DNA from: Desulfovibrio sp.
Lineage (GTDB): Bacteria > Desulfobacterota > Desulfovibrionia > Desulfovibrionales > Desulfovibrionaceae
Assembly (NCBI GenBank): GCA_016208105.1
Contig: JACQYS010000029.1
Location: forward strand, 164,962-228,961
Length of the DNA: 64,000 nt
Direction of reading: 5' to 3'
Numbering within the stretch: position 1 is the first letter of the stretch; every line of letters starts with the position of its first letter. Both the position numbers and the translations under genes were made by a program. This document shows positions 53,815 through 62,949 of this stretch, one piece after another. A model generated the notes under the pieces. The model made no database searches, was not told the DNA's origin, and worked only from the letters and a program-made list of their open reading frames with translations.

Positions 53815-55833
53815 TCAGTTTTTGGTGCGCACGTCTATGATGTACGCCCCCATATTGTCCCGCGCTTCCTGGAACAGGGATGTCTGCTCCGCCTTGGCGC
53901 GCATTTCCTGCTGGTTCATGGGCTTTTGCCCCTTCGCCACTTCGAAGACAAGCTTGGTTCCAGGCCCGAAATACTCGGCGGCCCTGGCATTTAAGAACGC
54001 GAGATTTCCGTTCTTTTCAACAAGCTGCCCCTTCAAGAACTCGTTGGGGCACAAAAAGCGCACAACTGCACCCTGTTCCGTGTCCTCGAGAGCTCCCTTC
54101 ACTCCGTGAAGGGCCCCCTTCAGAACGGCATTCTCCCCGGCCTCATGGCGGACATACTCCAGGTATCCCTTCCAGGTGTGCGGCCCCCTGGGCCGGTGCG
54201 CCGGTGCTGAATGCTCCTCTGGCTCAAGCGTGCTGGCCAGCGTTCCGGGCGCAACCGTATGAACGCTGTGCTCCATATTTGGGCCGGACGCTGCCGGTTC
54301 TTCCCCACCTGAATTATCCGCCTCTTCATCAGAGGACTGTGCCGGACGTACCGGCATGGCCTGATGCGAAAGAGACTCCGGGTCTTTTGGTGAAAAACCC
54401 TCTCCAGGGACAGGAGGGCCGGGCTCATCCTCGGACGGTCCTGACCGAGCCTGTCCGTGCTGCGAGGTGTCCTGCCCAGGCCTGGGGCTTGGTGCCGGGC
54501 CGGAAGACGCCGGTTGCGCCCTGGAAACCTGGCGCGGAGCCGGGGCTGACGAGCCGTAAGAAACCGGGGCCGGGCGTTGCGGCTGCCCTGAAGTCGGAGC
54601 GGCGGCAGGGGACGGCCGGTTTGGCGCGGAATACCCCTGGCCTGCAGGAGCTGAGGCGGGACGTGGGGTGTGGCCGTGGCCAGATGCGCCGCGTCCCGGA
54701 GGCTGGGTCTGGCCCGCGTTAATGGCTTCGAGCGAGAGGAGCTTCGGGATGTAGGCGAGATTTAACAACAGCAGTTCGAGCGCCAATGCCGGTTCCAGGC
54801 TGGTCATCACCCGGCGCTGGCCCTCAAGGGTCATCTGCCAGCAGGCGTGTATGTGGCGGGCGTCGAACTCTTTTGCCCATGAAACCCACTGCCCGCCTTC
54901 CTCCTCGGTGAGTTCCAAGGTGGACAGCGCCTTCTCCCCGGCCTGGTTCAGAAGAAACAGGTTGCGCCAGCAGGTGGCCAATTCCCGCAGGAAAAAGCCG
55001 ATGTCCAGGCCGCGGTCCAGCACCTGGCGCAAGAGCCCGCTCACACCCAGGCAGTCCTGGTCCTTGAAGGAGCGCATGAAGGAGAAGAACACGTCCTGCC
55101 CGGCCAGGCCCAACACGTCCCGCACGTCCTGTTCCGTGAGGGTCTCGCCGCCCATGGCCAGCACCTGAGCCAGGAGTGACATGGAGTCGCGCACGCTGCC
55201 GGCCCCGCGCCGCGCCAAAAGGCTCACGGCGGAAGGCTCGAATGGCTGGGCCTCGCGACCCAACAACCCGGCCAGATGCGCTTCCAGATCAGGCTGCACC
55301 AGACGCTTGAACACGTAGTGCTGGCAGCGGCTGATGATGGTGGGCAGAATCTTGTGGGGCTCGGTGGTGGCCAGGATGAAGGTCACCCGGCCCGGGGGTT
55401 CTTCAAGGGTCTTGAGCAGCGCGTTGAACGCCGCCTTGGAGAGCATGTGCGCCTCGTCGATGATGAACACCTTGTAGCGGCTCTGCAGGGGAGCGTAGCC
55501 GATGTCCTCTTTGAGGCGGCGGGCCTCCTCCACGTTGCCGTGGGTGGCGGCGTCGATTTCAATAACGTCCGGCGAGACTCCGGCCGTGATCTGGCGGCAC
55601 TGAGAACATTCGTTGCAGGGCTCGGCCGTGGGGGCAGTAAGGCAGTTGAGCGCCTTGGCCAGCACGCGGGCCAGGGTGGTCTTGCCCACGCCGCGCGTGC
55701 CGGAGAACAGATATGCCGGAGCGATCTTGTCCTCGGCCGAGGCCTTGGACAGAATCCGCTTTATGGCGTCCTGTCCGGCCACGTCGCTGAAGCGCTGCGG
55801 CCGGTATTTCGTGGTGAGGCTTTGCGATGACAT
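53815..55833 (-). CDS. dnaX: DNA polymerase III tau/gamma subunit
   Basis: 672 residues. Clamp-loader ATPase: Walker [20 protein letters not shown], zinc cysteines in [16 protein letters not shown], Walker [21 protein letters not shown] and the sensor region [19 protein letters not shown]. Residues ~375-525 are a long proline/serine/glutamine-rich linker. The C-terminus is a tau-like domain ([34 protein letters not shown]). I saw no A-run that would support a gamma-type frameshift. It assembles the polymerase core with the clamp loader. Confidence 0.96.
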   Translation of the reverse strand: MSSQSLTTKYRPQRFSDVAGQDAIKRILSKASAEDKIAPAYLFSGTRGVGKTTLARVLAKALNCLTAPTAEPCNECSQCRQITAGVSPDVIEIDAATHGNVEEARRLKEDIGYAPLQSRYKVFIIDEAHMLSKAAFNALLKTLEEPPGRVTFILATTEPHKILPTIISRCQHYVFKRLVQPDLEAHLAGLLGREAQPFEPSAVSLLARRGAGSVRDSMSLLAQVLAMGGETLTEQDVRDVLGLAGQDVFFSFMRSFKDQDCLGVSGLLRQVLDRGLDIGFFLRELATCWRNLFLLNQAGEKALSTLELTEEEGGQWVSWAKEFDARHIHACWQMTLEGQRRVMTSLEPALALELLLLNLAYIPKLLSLEAINAGQTQPPGRGASGHGHTPRPASAPAGQGYSAPNRPSPAAAPTSGQPQRPAPVSYGSSAPAPRQVSRAQPASSGPAPSPRPGQDTSQHGQARSGPSEDEPGPPVPGEGFSPKDPESLSHQAMPVRPAQSSDEEADNSGGEEPAASGPNMEHSVHTVAPGTLASTLEPEEHSAPAHRPRGPHTWKGYLEYVRHEAGENAVLKGALHGVKGALEDTEQGAVVRFLCPNEFLKGQLVEKNGNLAFLNARAAEYFGPGTKLVFEVAKGQKPMNQQEMRAKAEQTSLFQEARDNMGAYIIDVRTKN

Positions 55834-55875
55834 AGCGTAAGCCGCTGGGCGCGTTGGCCCAGCGGCGAAACAGCC

Positions 55876-56802
55876 TTAGATGGCGTAGCCGTGCAGCCAG
55901 GAAGAGTACTTGAGGTTCTCGCCCTTGACCACCTTGAAGAATTCCTTCTGAAGCGCCTTGGCCACCGGCCCTGCCTTGCCCTCGCCGATGGTCCGGCGGT
56001 CGAGCTCGCGGATGGGGGTGATTTCGGCGGCCGTACCGGTGAAGAAGGCCTCGTCGGCGGTGTAGAGCTCGTCGCGGGTGAAGCGTGTCTCGCGTACCTC
56101 GTAGCCCATGTCCCGGGCCAGGGTGATCACCGTCTCGCGGGTGATGCCGGAGAGAATCGAGGTCAGTGGCGGGGTCTTGATCACATTGTGCACGACCATG
56201 AAGATGTTCTCGCCAGACCCTTCGGACACGTAGCCCTCGGTGTCCAGGAGCAGGCCTTCGTCGTAGCCGTCCGCCAAGGCCTCGTTCTTGGCCAGCACCG
56301 AGTTGACGTAGTTGCCGCAGACCTTGGCCTTGGTCATCATCACGTTCACATGGTGGCGCGTGAAAGAGGATGTCCTGATGCGGATGCCTTTCTGGAGGGC
56401 TTCCTCGCCCAGGTACGCGCCCCAGGGCCAGACGCAGATGGCCGTATGGATGGGGTTCTTGCCCGGGAACACCCCAAGCGACATTCCGGTGCCGATGAAG
56501 GAGATAGGTCGGATGTAGCCCTCCTCCATTTTGTTGGCCTTGAGGGTCTCTTCGATGGCCGCAACGATCTGGCCTTCGGTGTAGGGGATCTTTATCTCGA
56601 CGATCTTGGCGGAATCAAAAAGCCTGTGAACGTGCTCCTCAAGCCTGAAAACCGCGGAGCCGCCGCCGGTCTTCTTGTAGGCGCGTATGCCCTCGAAAAC
56701 GCCCACTCCGTAATGGAGAGTGTGGGTCATCACGTGCACCTGGGCCTTTTCCCAAGGCACCAGAGCGCCATCGAACCAGATAAGCTCGGATTTGGGCGAC
56801 AT
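55876..56802 (-). CDS. ilvE: branched-chain amino acid aminotransferase
   Basis: 308 residues from the ATG at 56802, with AGAGGA four bases upstream; the in-frame frame to 56907 is rejected. Fold type [37 protein letters not shown], the Schiff-base Lys in [41 protein letters not shown] and [20 protein letters not shown]. It makes or breaks down leucine, isoleucine and valine. It stands 42 bases upstream of dnaX on the same strand. Confidence 0.95.
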   Translation of the reverse strand: MSPKSELIWFDGALVPWEKAQVHVMTHTLHYGVGVFEGIRAYKKTGGGSAVFRLEEHVHRLFDSAKIVEIKIPYTEGQIVAAIEETLKANKMEEGYIRPISFIGTGMSLGVFPGKNPIHTAICVWPWGAYLGEEALQKGIRIRTSSFTRHHVNVMMTKAKVCGNYVNSVLAKNEALADGYDEGLLLDTEGYVSEGSGENIFMVVHNVIKTPPLTSILSGITRETVITLARDMGYEVRETRFTRDELYTADEAFFTGTAAEITPIRELDRRTIGEGKAGPVAKALQKEFFKVVKGENLKYSSWLHGYAI

Positions 56803-57023
56803 AAATTCCTCTTTCCTGGTATTGCCCGAAGCCAAGACGCACGGGCTTGAAACAAAGAGGCTAGACAAAAGCTCACCCGAGGTCAAGGATGCCCCGGAAA
56901 TCCGCACGGTTGCTCATACGAACCATTGCCAACCAGGTCCCCAATGGTTAGAGGACTCACGAACGCGCGCCACTACGGCGAGCCGCCCGGCAGCACCATC
57001 GGGCTACCAAGGTCCCACACCGT

Positions 57024-58028
57024 ATGCAGCTTCTCCCCATAGCTCCTGACAAGCCCTGGCTGGCCCCCTTGGCCGGCTATTCCGACCTGCCCTTCCGCAT
57101 GCTCTGCCGCGAATACGGGGCGGCCTGCGCCGTCACGGAAATGGTCAGCGCCAAGGGCCTTGTCTATTACAGCCCCGGCACCAAGGACCTCCTGGCCACC
57201 TGTCCCGAAGACGCTCCGCTGGTGGTGCAGCTCTTCGGCGCGGAACCGGACATGTTCGCCCAGGCCATGGACAAGCTTTTGGAAGCCGGATTTTCATGGT
57301 TCGACCTCAACTGCGGATGCTCGGTCTCCAAGGTTGTGAAGACCGGAGCCGGGGCCGCCCTGCTGCGCACCCCGGAACTGCTTGTTGAAATCGCCAAGGT
57401 CATGGTGGCCAAGGCCGGGCCTGGACGGGTCGGGGTCAAGCTGCGCACAGGCTGGGACGCCGGGGACACTCCGGTTTTAAACATAGCCAAGTCTCTTGAG
57501 GATCATGGCGTTTCCTGGCTCACGCTGCACCCGCGCCACGCCCGGCAAGGCTATTCCGGAACGGCCAATTGGCAGTTCGTCAAGGCGCTCAAAAAAAGCG
57601 TCACCGTGCCCGTCATGGCCAGCGGGGACCTGTTCTGCGCCCAGGATGCCAGACGCTGCCTTGCCGAGACTGGAGCCGACGGGGTGATGTTCGCTCGCGG
57701 GGCCATGTACGATCCGGCGATTTTCGCCCACTATCTGAACGCAAATTGTCACCCGGCTTCGGGGCCGCAGATCGCACGCCTCATTGAGCGCCACGCGGAG
57801 CTTATCCGCCGGTTCGGCCGTCCGGAGCGGGCCCTGTTGCGCATGCGCTCCATCGTGCCGCGCTACATTCGCAACCTTCTTGGCGCAAGGGCGTTGCGCA
57901 TGGAGGTGGCATCCTGTACATCATGGGAACATCTGCGCGATATTACCGGCCGCATTGCCTTGGCGCAGACAGTGCCTTCACCTGAACAGCGGCTGCACAT
58001 CAGGGAGAATTGGGATGGACGTGCTTAG
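57024..58028 (+). CDS. tRNA-dihydrouridine synthase
   Basis: 334-residue flavoenzyme (FMN) that reduces uridines in tRNA. Seen: LAPLAGYSDLPFRMLCREYG, GAACAVTEMVSAKGL, VVQLFGAEPDMF, FDLNCGCSVSKVVKTGAG (the catalytic Cys; the usual GCP reads GCS), GVKLRTGWD, LHPRHARQGYSG, VMASGDLFCAQDA and GVMFARGAMYDPAIF. Closest in style to DusB. Its last 14 bases overlap ispH. Confidence 0.93.
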   Translation: MQLLPIAPDKPWLAPLAGYSDLPFRMLCREYGAACAVTEMVSAKGLVYYSPGTKDLLATCPEDAPLVVQLFGAEPDMFAQAMDKLLEAGFSWFDLNCGCSVSKVVKTGAGAALLRTPELLVEIAKVMVAKAGPGRVGVKLRTGWDAGDTPVLNIAKSLEDHGVSWLTLHPRHARQGYSGTANWQFVKALKKSVTVPVMASGDLFCAQDARRCLAETGADGVMFARGAMYDPAIFAHYLNANCHPASGPQIARLIERHAELIRRFGRPERALLRMRSIVPRYIRNLLGARALRMEVASCTSWEHLRDITGRIALAQTVPSPEQRLHIRENWDGRA

Positions 58029-58866
58029 GGCCAAGACCGCGGGGTTCTGCATGGGCGTGGACCTAGCCCTGCGCAAGCTCGACCAGCTTCTGGACGAAAA
58101 CGGTTCGGGTGTGTCCATCTACACGTTCGGGCCGCTCATCCATAATCCCCAGGTGCTTGAAGAGTACGCCGCAAAAGGCGTTCGCCAGTCCGAGGAACCA
58201 GAATCCATCGCTCAGGGAGCCACCGTGCTCATCCGCGCCCACGGCATTCCCCGCCAGATGGACGACCGGCTGGCCGCGCAAGGACTGAACGTCTCGGACG
58301 CAACCTGCCCCAAGGTCAAGAAGGCCCAAAAACTCATCGCCAAGCAGGCCGATCAGGGAAAAATACTGCTCCTCTACGGAGAAGAGGCCCATCCCGAAGT
58401 TCGCGGGCTTTTGAGCCACGCATCCCACGGGGCCATAGTTTTCGACAGCCTGGACGAGCTCAAGAGCCACTCCCTCTACCCCACGGATTCCTATTTTCTG
58501 GCCGCGCAAACAACCCAGGACGAAATCGAGTTCGAACGCATCCGGGAGTTTCTCTTCGACACTCTGGGACAAGAGATCCCCGTCCTGCACACCATCTGCG
58601 ACGCCACCCAGAAACGCCAGGAAGAGGCCATCGCCATTGCCAAACAATCCGACTTCATGGTGGTAGTGGGCGGGCGCAACAGCGGCAACACCCGCAGATT
58701 GGTAAAAGTTGCCGAGGCCCAGGGCGTACCGTGCGTCCATGTGGAGACAGAAGCCGAACTTCCTTTGGAAAAGATGAGGGGAAAGAAGCGTATCGGCTTG
58801 ACAGCAGGGGCTTCGACGCCCAAAAAGATCATTGATACCGTGGAATCGATCTTACGCACGCTCTAG
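58015..58866 (+). CDS. ispH: 4-hydroxy-3-methylbut-2-enyl diphosphate reductase IspH
   Basis: 283 residues. The start at 58015 (GGGAG upstream) puts the first cluster Cys at residue 12 (AGFCMGVDLALRKL); the open frame to 57784 is an extension inside dus. 4Fe-4S ligands: C12, the Cys in DATCPKVKKAQ and the Cys in HTICDATQKRQ. Also IRAHGIP, EEAHPEV, QTTQDEIEF and GGRNSGNTRRL. It performs the last step of the MEP isoprenoid pathway. Confidence 0.96.
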   Translation: MDVLRAKTAGFCMGVDLALRKLDQLLDENGSGVSIYTFGPLIHNPQVLEEYAAKGVRQSEEPESIAQGATVLIRAHGIPRQMDDRLAAQGLNVSDATCPKVKKAQKLIAKQADQGKILLLYGEEAHPEVRGLLSHASHGAIVFDSLDELKSHSLYPTDSYFLAAQTTQDEIEFERIREFLFDTLGQEIPVLHTICDATQKRQEEAIAIAKQSDFMVVVGGRNSGNTRRLVKVAEAQGVPCVHVETEAELPLEKMRGKKRIGLTAGASTPKKIIDTVESILRTL

Positions 58867-58882
58867 ACGCGGAGGACTATAG

Positions 58883-59854
58883 ATGGCCCAGACCAACATC
58901 CTGCTCGAGGCCGGCACCAACGAACTCGAGATTGTGGAATTCTTTCTGGACGAGACCGTCACGGAAGGGGATCCTTCCGGACAGGGCGCCTACAAGGGCT
59001 ACTATGGGGTCAACGTAGCCAAGGTGCTGGAAATAATACGGCTTCCCCGCGTAACAGCGCTGCCTGAAGTGTCTCATCCCTCGGTTCTAGGCGCCTTCAA
59101 CCTCCGCAACCACATCATCCCCCTGGTCGATCTTTCCGTCTGGCTCGGCAAGGAGCGCACGGAACTCGAATCTCCCAAGGTCATCGTCACCGAGTTCAAC
59201 CGGGTGACCACGGCGTTCATGGTCTCCGGAGTCACCCGCATCCACCGTCTGAGTTGGGAATCCGTCGAGCCGCCCAACACGTACGTCTCCACCCTGAGCG
59301 GCGAGTCCATCACCGGTGTGGTCAAACTGGAAGACCGCATCGTCTTTCTCTTGGACCTCGAAAAGATCGTGGCCGACTTGAACCCTGAACTCGGGCTGCA
59401 CCTGGACACCAGCATCGACTGGAAGTCCGGCCAGCGTTACCGTGCCCTCATCGCCGACGACTCGGCCTTGATCCGCGAAATGCTGCGCGACCTCATGGAA
59501 AAGGCCAACTTCGAGGTGGAGGTGGTCAACACCGGCCTCCAGGCCTGGGAGCGTCTGCAGCAGATAAAATCCAACGCCGAGACCGAAGGCAAAAGCGTGA
59601 CAGACTTCGTGCAGGTGGTGGTCTCGGACATCGAGATGCCCACCATGGACGGCCACAACCTCACCAAGCGCATCAAGGACGACCCGGCCCTGCGCCAGCT
59701 CCCGGTGCTTCTGTTCTCTTCGCTCATCACCGACAAGCTGCGCCACAAAGGCGAGGCCGTGGGCGCGGACGACCAGATCTCCAAACCCGAAGTGAGCCAG
59801 CTTGCCCTGCGTGCCAAGAAGCTGATCGAGGAGCGGCTTACCGTCGAGGCCTAA
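58883..59854 (+). CDS. cheV: CheV-type chemotaxis coupling protein (CheW-receiver)
   Basis: 323 residues. CheW-like half: YYGVNVAKVLEIIRLP, NLRNHIIPLVDLSVWLG and GVTRIHRLSWESVEPP. Receiver half: ALIADDSALIREML, phosphoacceptor Asp in VVVSDIEMPTMDGHNL and Lys in QISKPEVSQ. The N-terminus (ILLEAGTNELEIVEFF) is nearly the same as that of the paralogue at 45500-46459. It lies 16 bases after ispH and is closed by a strong terminator at 59951. Confidence 0.95.
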   Translation: MAQTNILLEAGTNELEIVEFFLDETVTEGDPSGQGAYKGYYGVNVAKVLEIIRLPRVTALPEVSHPSVLGAFNLRNHIIPLVDLSVWLGKERTELESPKVIVTEFNRVTTAFMVSGVTRIHRLSWESVEPPNTYVSTLSGESITGVVKLEDRIVFLLDLEKIVADLNPELGLHLDTSIDWKSGQRYRALIADDSALIREMLRDLMEKANFEVEVVNTGLQAWERLQQIKSNAETEGKSVTDFVQVVVSDIEMPTMDGHNLTKRIKDDPALRQLPVLLFSSLITDKLRHKGEAVGADDQISKPEVSQLALRAKKLIEERLTVEA

Positions 59855-59938
59855 GCCTGCGGTCGATGTGGTGTGAAGCGATTGAGGGAGGACTGCCCGG
59901 CAGAATTTTAGGGGCGTTTTCCTTAGAAAGTATGATGA

Positions 59939-60127
59939 TCACAAATGCGAAGCGCCCGGCGGGTTATCCCTGCCGGGCGCTTTTTCGTCGTCCTGCGAGT
60001 TGTCTCTGTTCTTATGTTTGGGATTTCGGCGATACGCCTTCGGGTCCCGGATGGTCTTCGCCGGCGGCGGCATTTTCTTGCGGACCGGCACGTCTTCAAG
60101 CCTTACCACGATGGTCTCGCTGGCCAT
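59939..60127 (-). CDS. 62-residue basic protein of unknown function
   Basis: Starts at 60127 with a perfect AAGGAG six bases upstream. It reads MASETIVVRLEDVPVRKK, then MPPPAKTIRDPKAYRRNPKH and a Lys/Arg/Asp-rich tail. It has no membrane span. The last codons are made of the terminator hairpin of cheV on the other strand, so its message would have the same stem near its end. I think a similar short protein occurs in related sulfate reducers (memory only). Function unknown. Confidence 0.6.
   Translation of the reverse strand: MASETIVVRLEDVPVRKKMPPPAKTIRDPKAYRRNPKHKNRDNSQDDEKAPGRDNPPGASHL
59951..59985 (+). terminator. terminator of the dus-ispH-cheV unit
   Basis: Stem AGCGCCCGGC (59951-59960) / GCCGGGCGCT (59972-59981), extended inward by GGG/CCC, then TTTTTCG. 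It lies about 97 bases past the cheV stop and overlaps the 3' end of the small minus-strand gene. Confidence 0.9.
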
Positions 60128-60164
60128 GTTGCACTCCTTGGCGGGCGGTTGGTTGAAGGGAAAG

Positions 60165-60203
60165 GCCTCCGGCGGCCAAAGGGCTTTTCGCCCTTTGGAA
60201 TCC
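60165..60203. repeat. second copy of the GCCTCCGGCGG hairpin repeat
   Basis: 39 bases matching 9886-9924: GCCTCCGGCGG, then stem CCAAAGGGC (60176-60184), loop TTTTC, GCCCTTTGG (60190-60198) and AATCC. Compared with the first copy, the innermost pair of the stem is C-G here and A-T there, a compensatory change. It lies between murI and the small basic gene. Only the left part of the composite element at 9879-10061 is present. Confidence 0.8.
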
Positions 60204-60236
60204 ATTTCGGCTTCGCGTTGATACATGCCCCGCCTG

Positions 60237-61049
60237 TTAGCAGATGCTCTCCAACTGGATATTGTTCAACGAACGCCCCAGAAAACGCTCTCCCACTTCC
60301 TGGAAACGCTGCGGTACGTCCGTCACATGGAAAACGTGCTGGGCCTCAGTGGCCTGGGGATTCAGAAGATTCATCTCCTTAAGCATAGCCTCGGCACGCA
60401 CGGACACCGCTTCAGCCGAGTCCACCAGTTGCACCCCTGAACCGAGCACCGAGCCGAGCAGAGGCTTGAGCAACGGGTAGTGCGTGCAGCCAAGCACCAA
60501 CGTATCGATGTTCTGGGCCAGAAGCGGCGTAAGGTACTCAAAAGCGGTCAGGCGGGTCACCGGGTGGTCCAGCCATCCTTCTTCAACCAAAGGCACGAAC
60601 AACGGGCAGGCTTCGGAGGCCAAAAACATGCCGCTCACGTCGTAGCGCTGTATGGCCGAGAGGTAGGCCCCAGAGCTTATGGTGGAAGGCGTGCCGATGA
60701 TGCCTATGCGGCGGTTGCGGGTGCGGGCCACGGCGGTGCGGGCGCCAGCGTCTATCACCTCCAGCACCGGCACGCCGGACAAGGCGCGAACAGCGTCATA
60801 AGCCACGGCCGCCATGGTGTTGCAGGCGATGATGAGCATCTTGACCTGCTTGCCGAGCAGAAAGGATGCGATCTGCTGGGCGAACCGGGCCACTGTCTCA
60901 TGGGATTTGACGCCATACGGCACCCGGGCCGTGTCGCCGAAATAGACGACATTCTCGCCCGGAAGACGCTCCATGACAGCGCGGGCCACGGTGAGCCCGC
61001 CCACTCCGGAGTCGAAGATGCCTATCGGCGAGGAAGGGGAAATGTTCAT
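60237..61049 (-). CDS. murI: glutamate racemase
   Basis: 270 residues. It makes D-glutamate for peptidoglycan. Seen: IGIFDSGVGGLTVARAV, VVYFGDTARVPYGVKS, first catalytic Cys in LIIACNTMAAVA, IGIIGTPSTI and second catalytic Cys in LVLGCTHYPLLKP. Full length and typical. It is read toward the repeat at 60165 and has no close partner gene. Confidence 0.96.
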   Translation of the reverse strand: MNISPSSPIGIFDSGVGGLTVARAVMERLPGENVVYFGDTARVPYGVKSHETVARFAQQIASFLLGKQVKMLIIACNTMAAVAYDAVRALSGVPVLEVIDAGARTAVARTRNRRIGIIGTPSTISSGAYLSAIQRYDVSGMFLASEACPLFVPLVEEGWLDHPVTRLTAFEYLTPLLAQNIDTLVLGCTHYPLLKPLLGSVLGSGVQLVDSAEAVSVRAEAMLKEMNLLNPQATEAQHVFHVTDVPQRFQEVGERFLGRSLNNIQLESIC

Positions 61050-61291
61050 ATGTTTATTGTCCAGTAAGCGAAACGTGTGGGGCGTTCAAACCACATGCCG
61101 GGCTGAACATCAAGCGGTGAAAACTCTGACTCTAAAAAAGGGACCATCCACCCTGCTTTACTATGTTTTTCCACAAACCGTGCTTGATTAGACATAGTTG
61201 GCGATAAAAAAAACACCATTCATGCCCCTCCACAATTCTTGCGGCGTATTTATATATTAAGGAGGCACTTCAGGACAACATGGAGGGGACC

Positions 61292-61972
61292 ATGAACGTC
61301 ATTAAAATGTTGTGCAAATCTAAAGTATTCTGTGCATTAATCCTACTCACCGTTACCACAACATCGCTGTCACATGCGGAAGAGGAGTGTTCCGGTCTCT
61401 TAATACCTGGGATGACAGGAAAAATATATTGCGGAGAAGTGTCTGGGCAACCAGGGACGATAGTGACTATCGCCCCGAACATACTCAACCTCTTTCCAGA
61501 AATTCAAGCCGCCGGGATTCCTCAAACCATTGATCTCTCGTCCTATGAACTGACAAAAACCGGCGCAACGTGGGATGAGTTGATCGCTGAATGGGACAGA
61601 AGGGAACAGGCTCAAATACAGCCGACCCAACAGACACTCCCGACATTTCAGACCACAGGTTTCACGAATAATACCTCATGGCTTTTCGGCCAAACGCCAA
61701 CATTGGGAACAGGAACAAATGTTGACATCTTCTCAGGCTTCTCTCCGCTCACAACGGCGCTTCCCACAACAACAGGCACTGGTTTTGCCTGGGGGGCCTT
61801 CCCCTCGCTTTCGTCCTCGGGCACTCAAACCACAGGAGGCATATATCCATGGATGAGTACCTACTGGACCGCGACTCCTACCGGTACAGAAACGCAAACC
61901 GGGTCTGAGCCGCTGTATCCGTGGTTAGGGTCATCAGCTCAGCCCATTGGTGGGACCGGGATCAGTTATTGA
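61292..61972 (+). CDS. secreted Thr/Gly-rich protein of unknown function
   Basis: 226 residues from the ATG at 61292, with GGAGG five bases upstream (an ATG at 61280 is possible). The signal peptide runs to about 27 (VFCALILLTVTTTSLSHA). The mature part has two Cys near the start (ECSGLLIPGMTGKIYCGEV), a short helical piece (GATWDELIAEWDRREQAQIQ), and then a low-complexity tail rich in Thr, Gly, Ser and Trp with a repeated YPW(M/L) motif (GGIYPWMS, PLYPWLGS). GC is lower than in neighbours. I do not recognise the family. Confidence 0.65.
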   Translation: MNVIKMLCKSKVFCALILLTVTTTSLSHAEEECSGLLIPGMTGKIYCGEVSGQPGTIVTIAPNILNLFPEIQAAGIPQTIDLSSYELTKTGATWDELIAEWDRREQAQIQPTQQTLPTFQTTGFTNNTSWLFGQTPTLGTGTNVDIFSGFSPLTTALPTTTGTGFAWGAFPSLSSSGTQTTGGIYPWMSTYWTATPTGTETQTGSEPLYPWLGSSAQPIGGTGISY

Positions 61973-62064
61973 CGCGACTACGGGCTGAAGTTGCTATGCA
62001 ATGAAGAGGTTGTGGATCGGATTTGTAGAAATGTCAAAAGCTGCCGTCCCTTTGACTCCGGCTA

Positions 62065-62352
62065 CTAAGCCAAGCGCTCGCGCGCTTGAGAGTACACCCG
62101 TAGTTTGTCGCGCTTGCCCACTGCGACAACAGTCACGTAGAGAATGTCGTCATCAACGCGGTACACGAGTCGATAGCCCACCTTGCGCAGTTTGATTTTG
62201 TAGCAGTTTGGCATTCCCGCAAGAGCGGACGAAAGAATATGCGGATTATCCAGACGTTCGGCCAGTTTCTTCTTGAACTGTTCGCGAAGGGTTGCGTCCA
62301 GTTTCCTCCACTCTTTCAAAGCTAGCTCGTGGAAGCGCAGCTTATAGCTCAT
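62065..62352 (-). CDS. RelE family toxin
   Basis: 95 residues from the ATG at 62352 (MSYKLRFHELALKEWRKL). RelE features: basic helices (REQFKKKLAERLDN), PNCYKIKLRKVGYRLVYRVD, and the closing VVAVGKRDKLRVYSQARER, which holds the residues used for ribosome-dependent mRNA cutting. The start overlaps the antitoxin stop by 11 bases. Expected to stop growth by cleaving mRNA on the ribosome when unbound. Confidence 0.92.
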   Translation of the reverse strand: MSYKLRFHELALKEWRKLDATLREQFKKKLAERLDNPHILSSALAGMPNCYKIKLRKVGYRLVYRVDDDILYVTVVAVGKRDKLRVYSQARERLA

Positions 62353-62587
62353 TGATGTCCACTTCCACGAAAGGTCCGTCCGAGCGCTCCTGGACCAACC
62401 GTGCGTCCTCAAGATCCTCCAGGCGCTCAAGAAGTTGCTCGTAATGCGAAGCGGAGAGCAGATAGGCCTCCGGCCTGTTGTGGTTGAGTACCGCCACAGG
62501 ATCATCCGATGCCTGGCTCAGGACCGAGCTGAAATTTCGTTTAAGCTCTGTGACGCTCACCGTCTTGTTCGCATAAATGGTTTGCAT
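62342..62587 (-). CDS. Phd/YefM-type antitoxin
   Basis: 81 residues from the ATG at 62587 (MQTIYANKTVSVTELKRNFS). The N-terminal Phd fold (VSVTELKRNFSSVLSQASDD, PVAVLNHNRPEAYLLSASHYE) binds DNA, and the acidic C-terminal helix (LERLEDLEDARLVQER) would cover the toxin. It pairs with the RelE gene just downstream. A palindromic site and a promoter-like sequence precede it. Confidence 0.92.
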   Translation of the reverse strand: MQTIYANKTVSVTELKRNFSSVLSQASDDPVAVLNHNRPEAYLLSASHYEQLLERLEDLEDARLVQERSDGPFVEVDINEL

Positions 62588-62604
62588 GCTAGGCTCACTT
62601 TTTG

Positions 62605-62620
62605 GTGCTTTATATAGCAC
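62605..62620 (-). promoter_or_regulatory. operator/promoter of the toxin-antitoxin pair
   Basis: Inverted repeat GTGCT (62605-62609) / AGCAC (62616-62620), 18 bases before the antitoxin ATG. On the minus strand TTTTTA and TATATA, 18 bases apart, can be -35 and -10 and overlap the palindrome. Self-repression through such sites is the rule for Phd/RelE pairs; here it is inferred. Confidence 0.55.
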
Positions 62621-62687
62621 TATAAATAGGGCCTTAAAAAGTCGGCGTCAAGAGGAGCAAGGGGAGCACTTACGGATTCAAGGCAGG

Positions 62688-62868
62688 CAGATATGGTACG
62701 AATCAGCGGGGAAGATGCAGAAGTCGCTGGAATCGTATCTCAGCACTACAATCGGGAGCGCCCGCATAAGGCCGAGGCATAAACGGAAGGACGCCCTACA
62801 CGGCCTTCCTTGAAGGCCTTCTTAAAGACAGCGGAGCGCTACCCGACGAGACGAACGAGGCAGCCTAA
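62688..62868 (+). pseudogene. C-terminal remnant of an IS481/IS3-type transposase
   Basis: Three frames in turn give pieces of an integrase-core transposase end: WYESAGKMQKSLESYL, then SQHYNRERPHKAEA (the HYNxERPH motif), then NGRTPYTAFLEGLLKDSGA with the stop TAA at 62866. At least two frameshifts separate them, and the rest of the transposase is gone. It lies between the toxin-antitoxin pair and the HNH gene, showing past mobile-element activity here. Confidence 0.75.
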
Positions 62869-62949
62869 GCGTTGCCCCGCTAGGGCGGCGGTGTCAGGTA
62901 ACAACCATCACTGTACATATATTGTAAAAACTATTCCGAAAGTTATGTG

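Noticed and set aside
53815..55833. Programmed frameshift in dnaX producing a gamma form
   Set aside because: No A-run slippery site with a following stem is visible in the coding strand.
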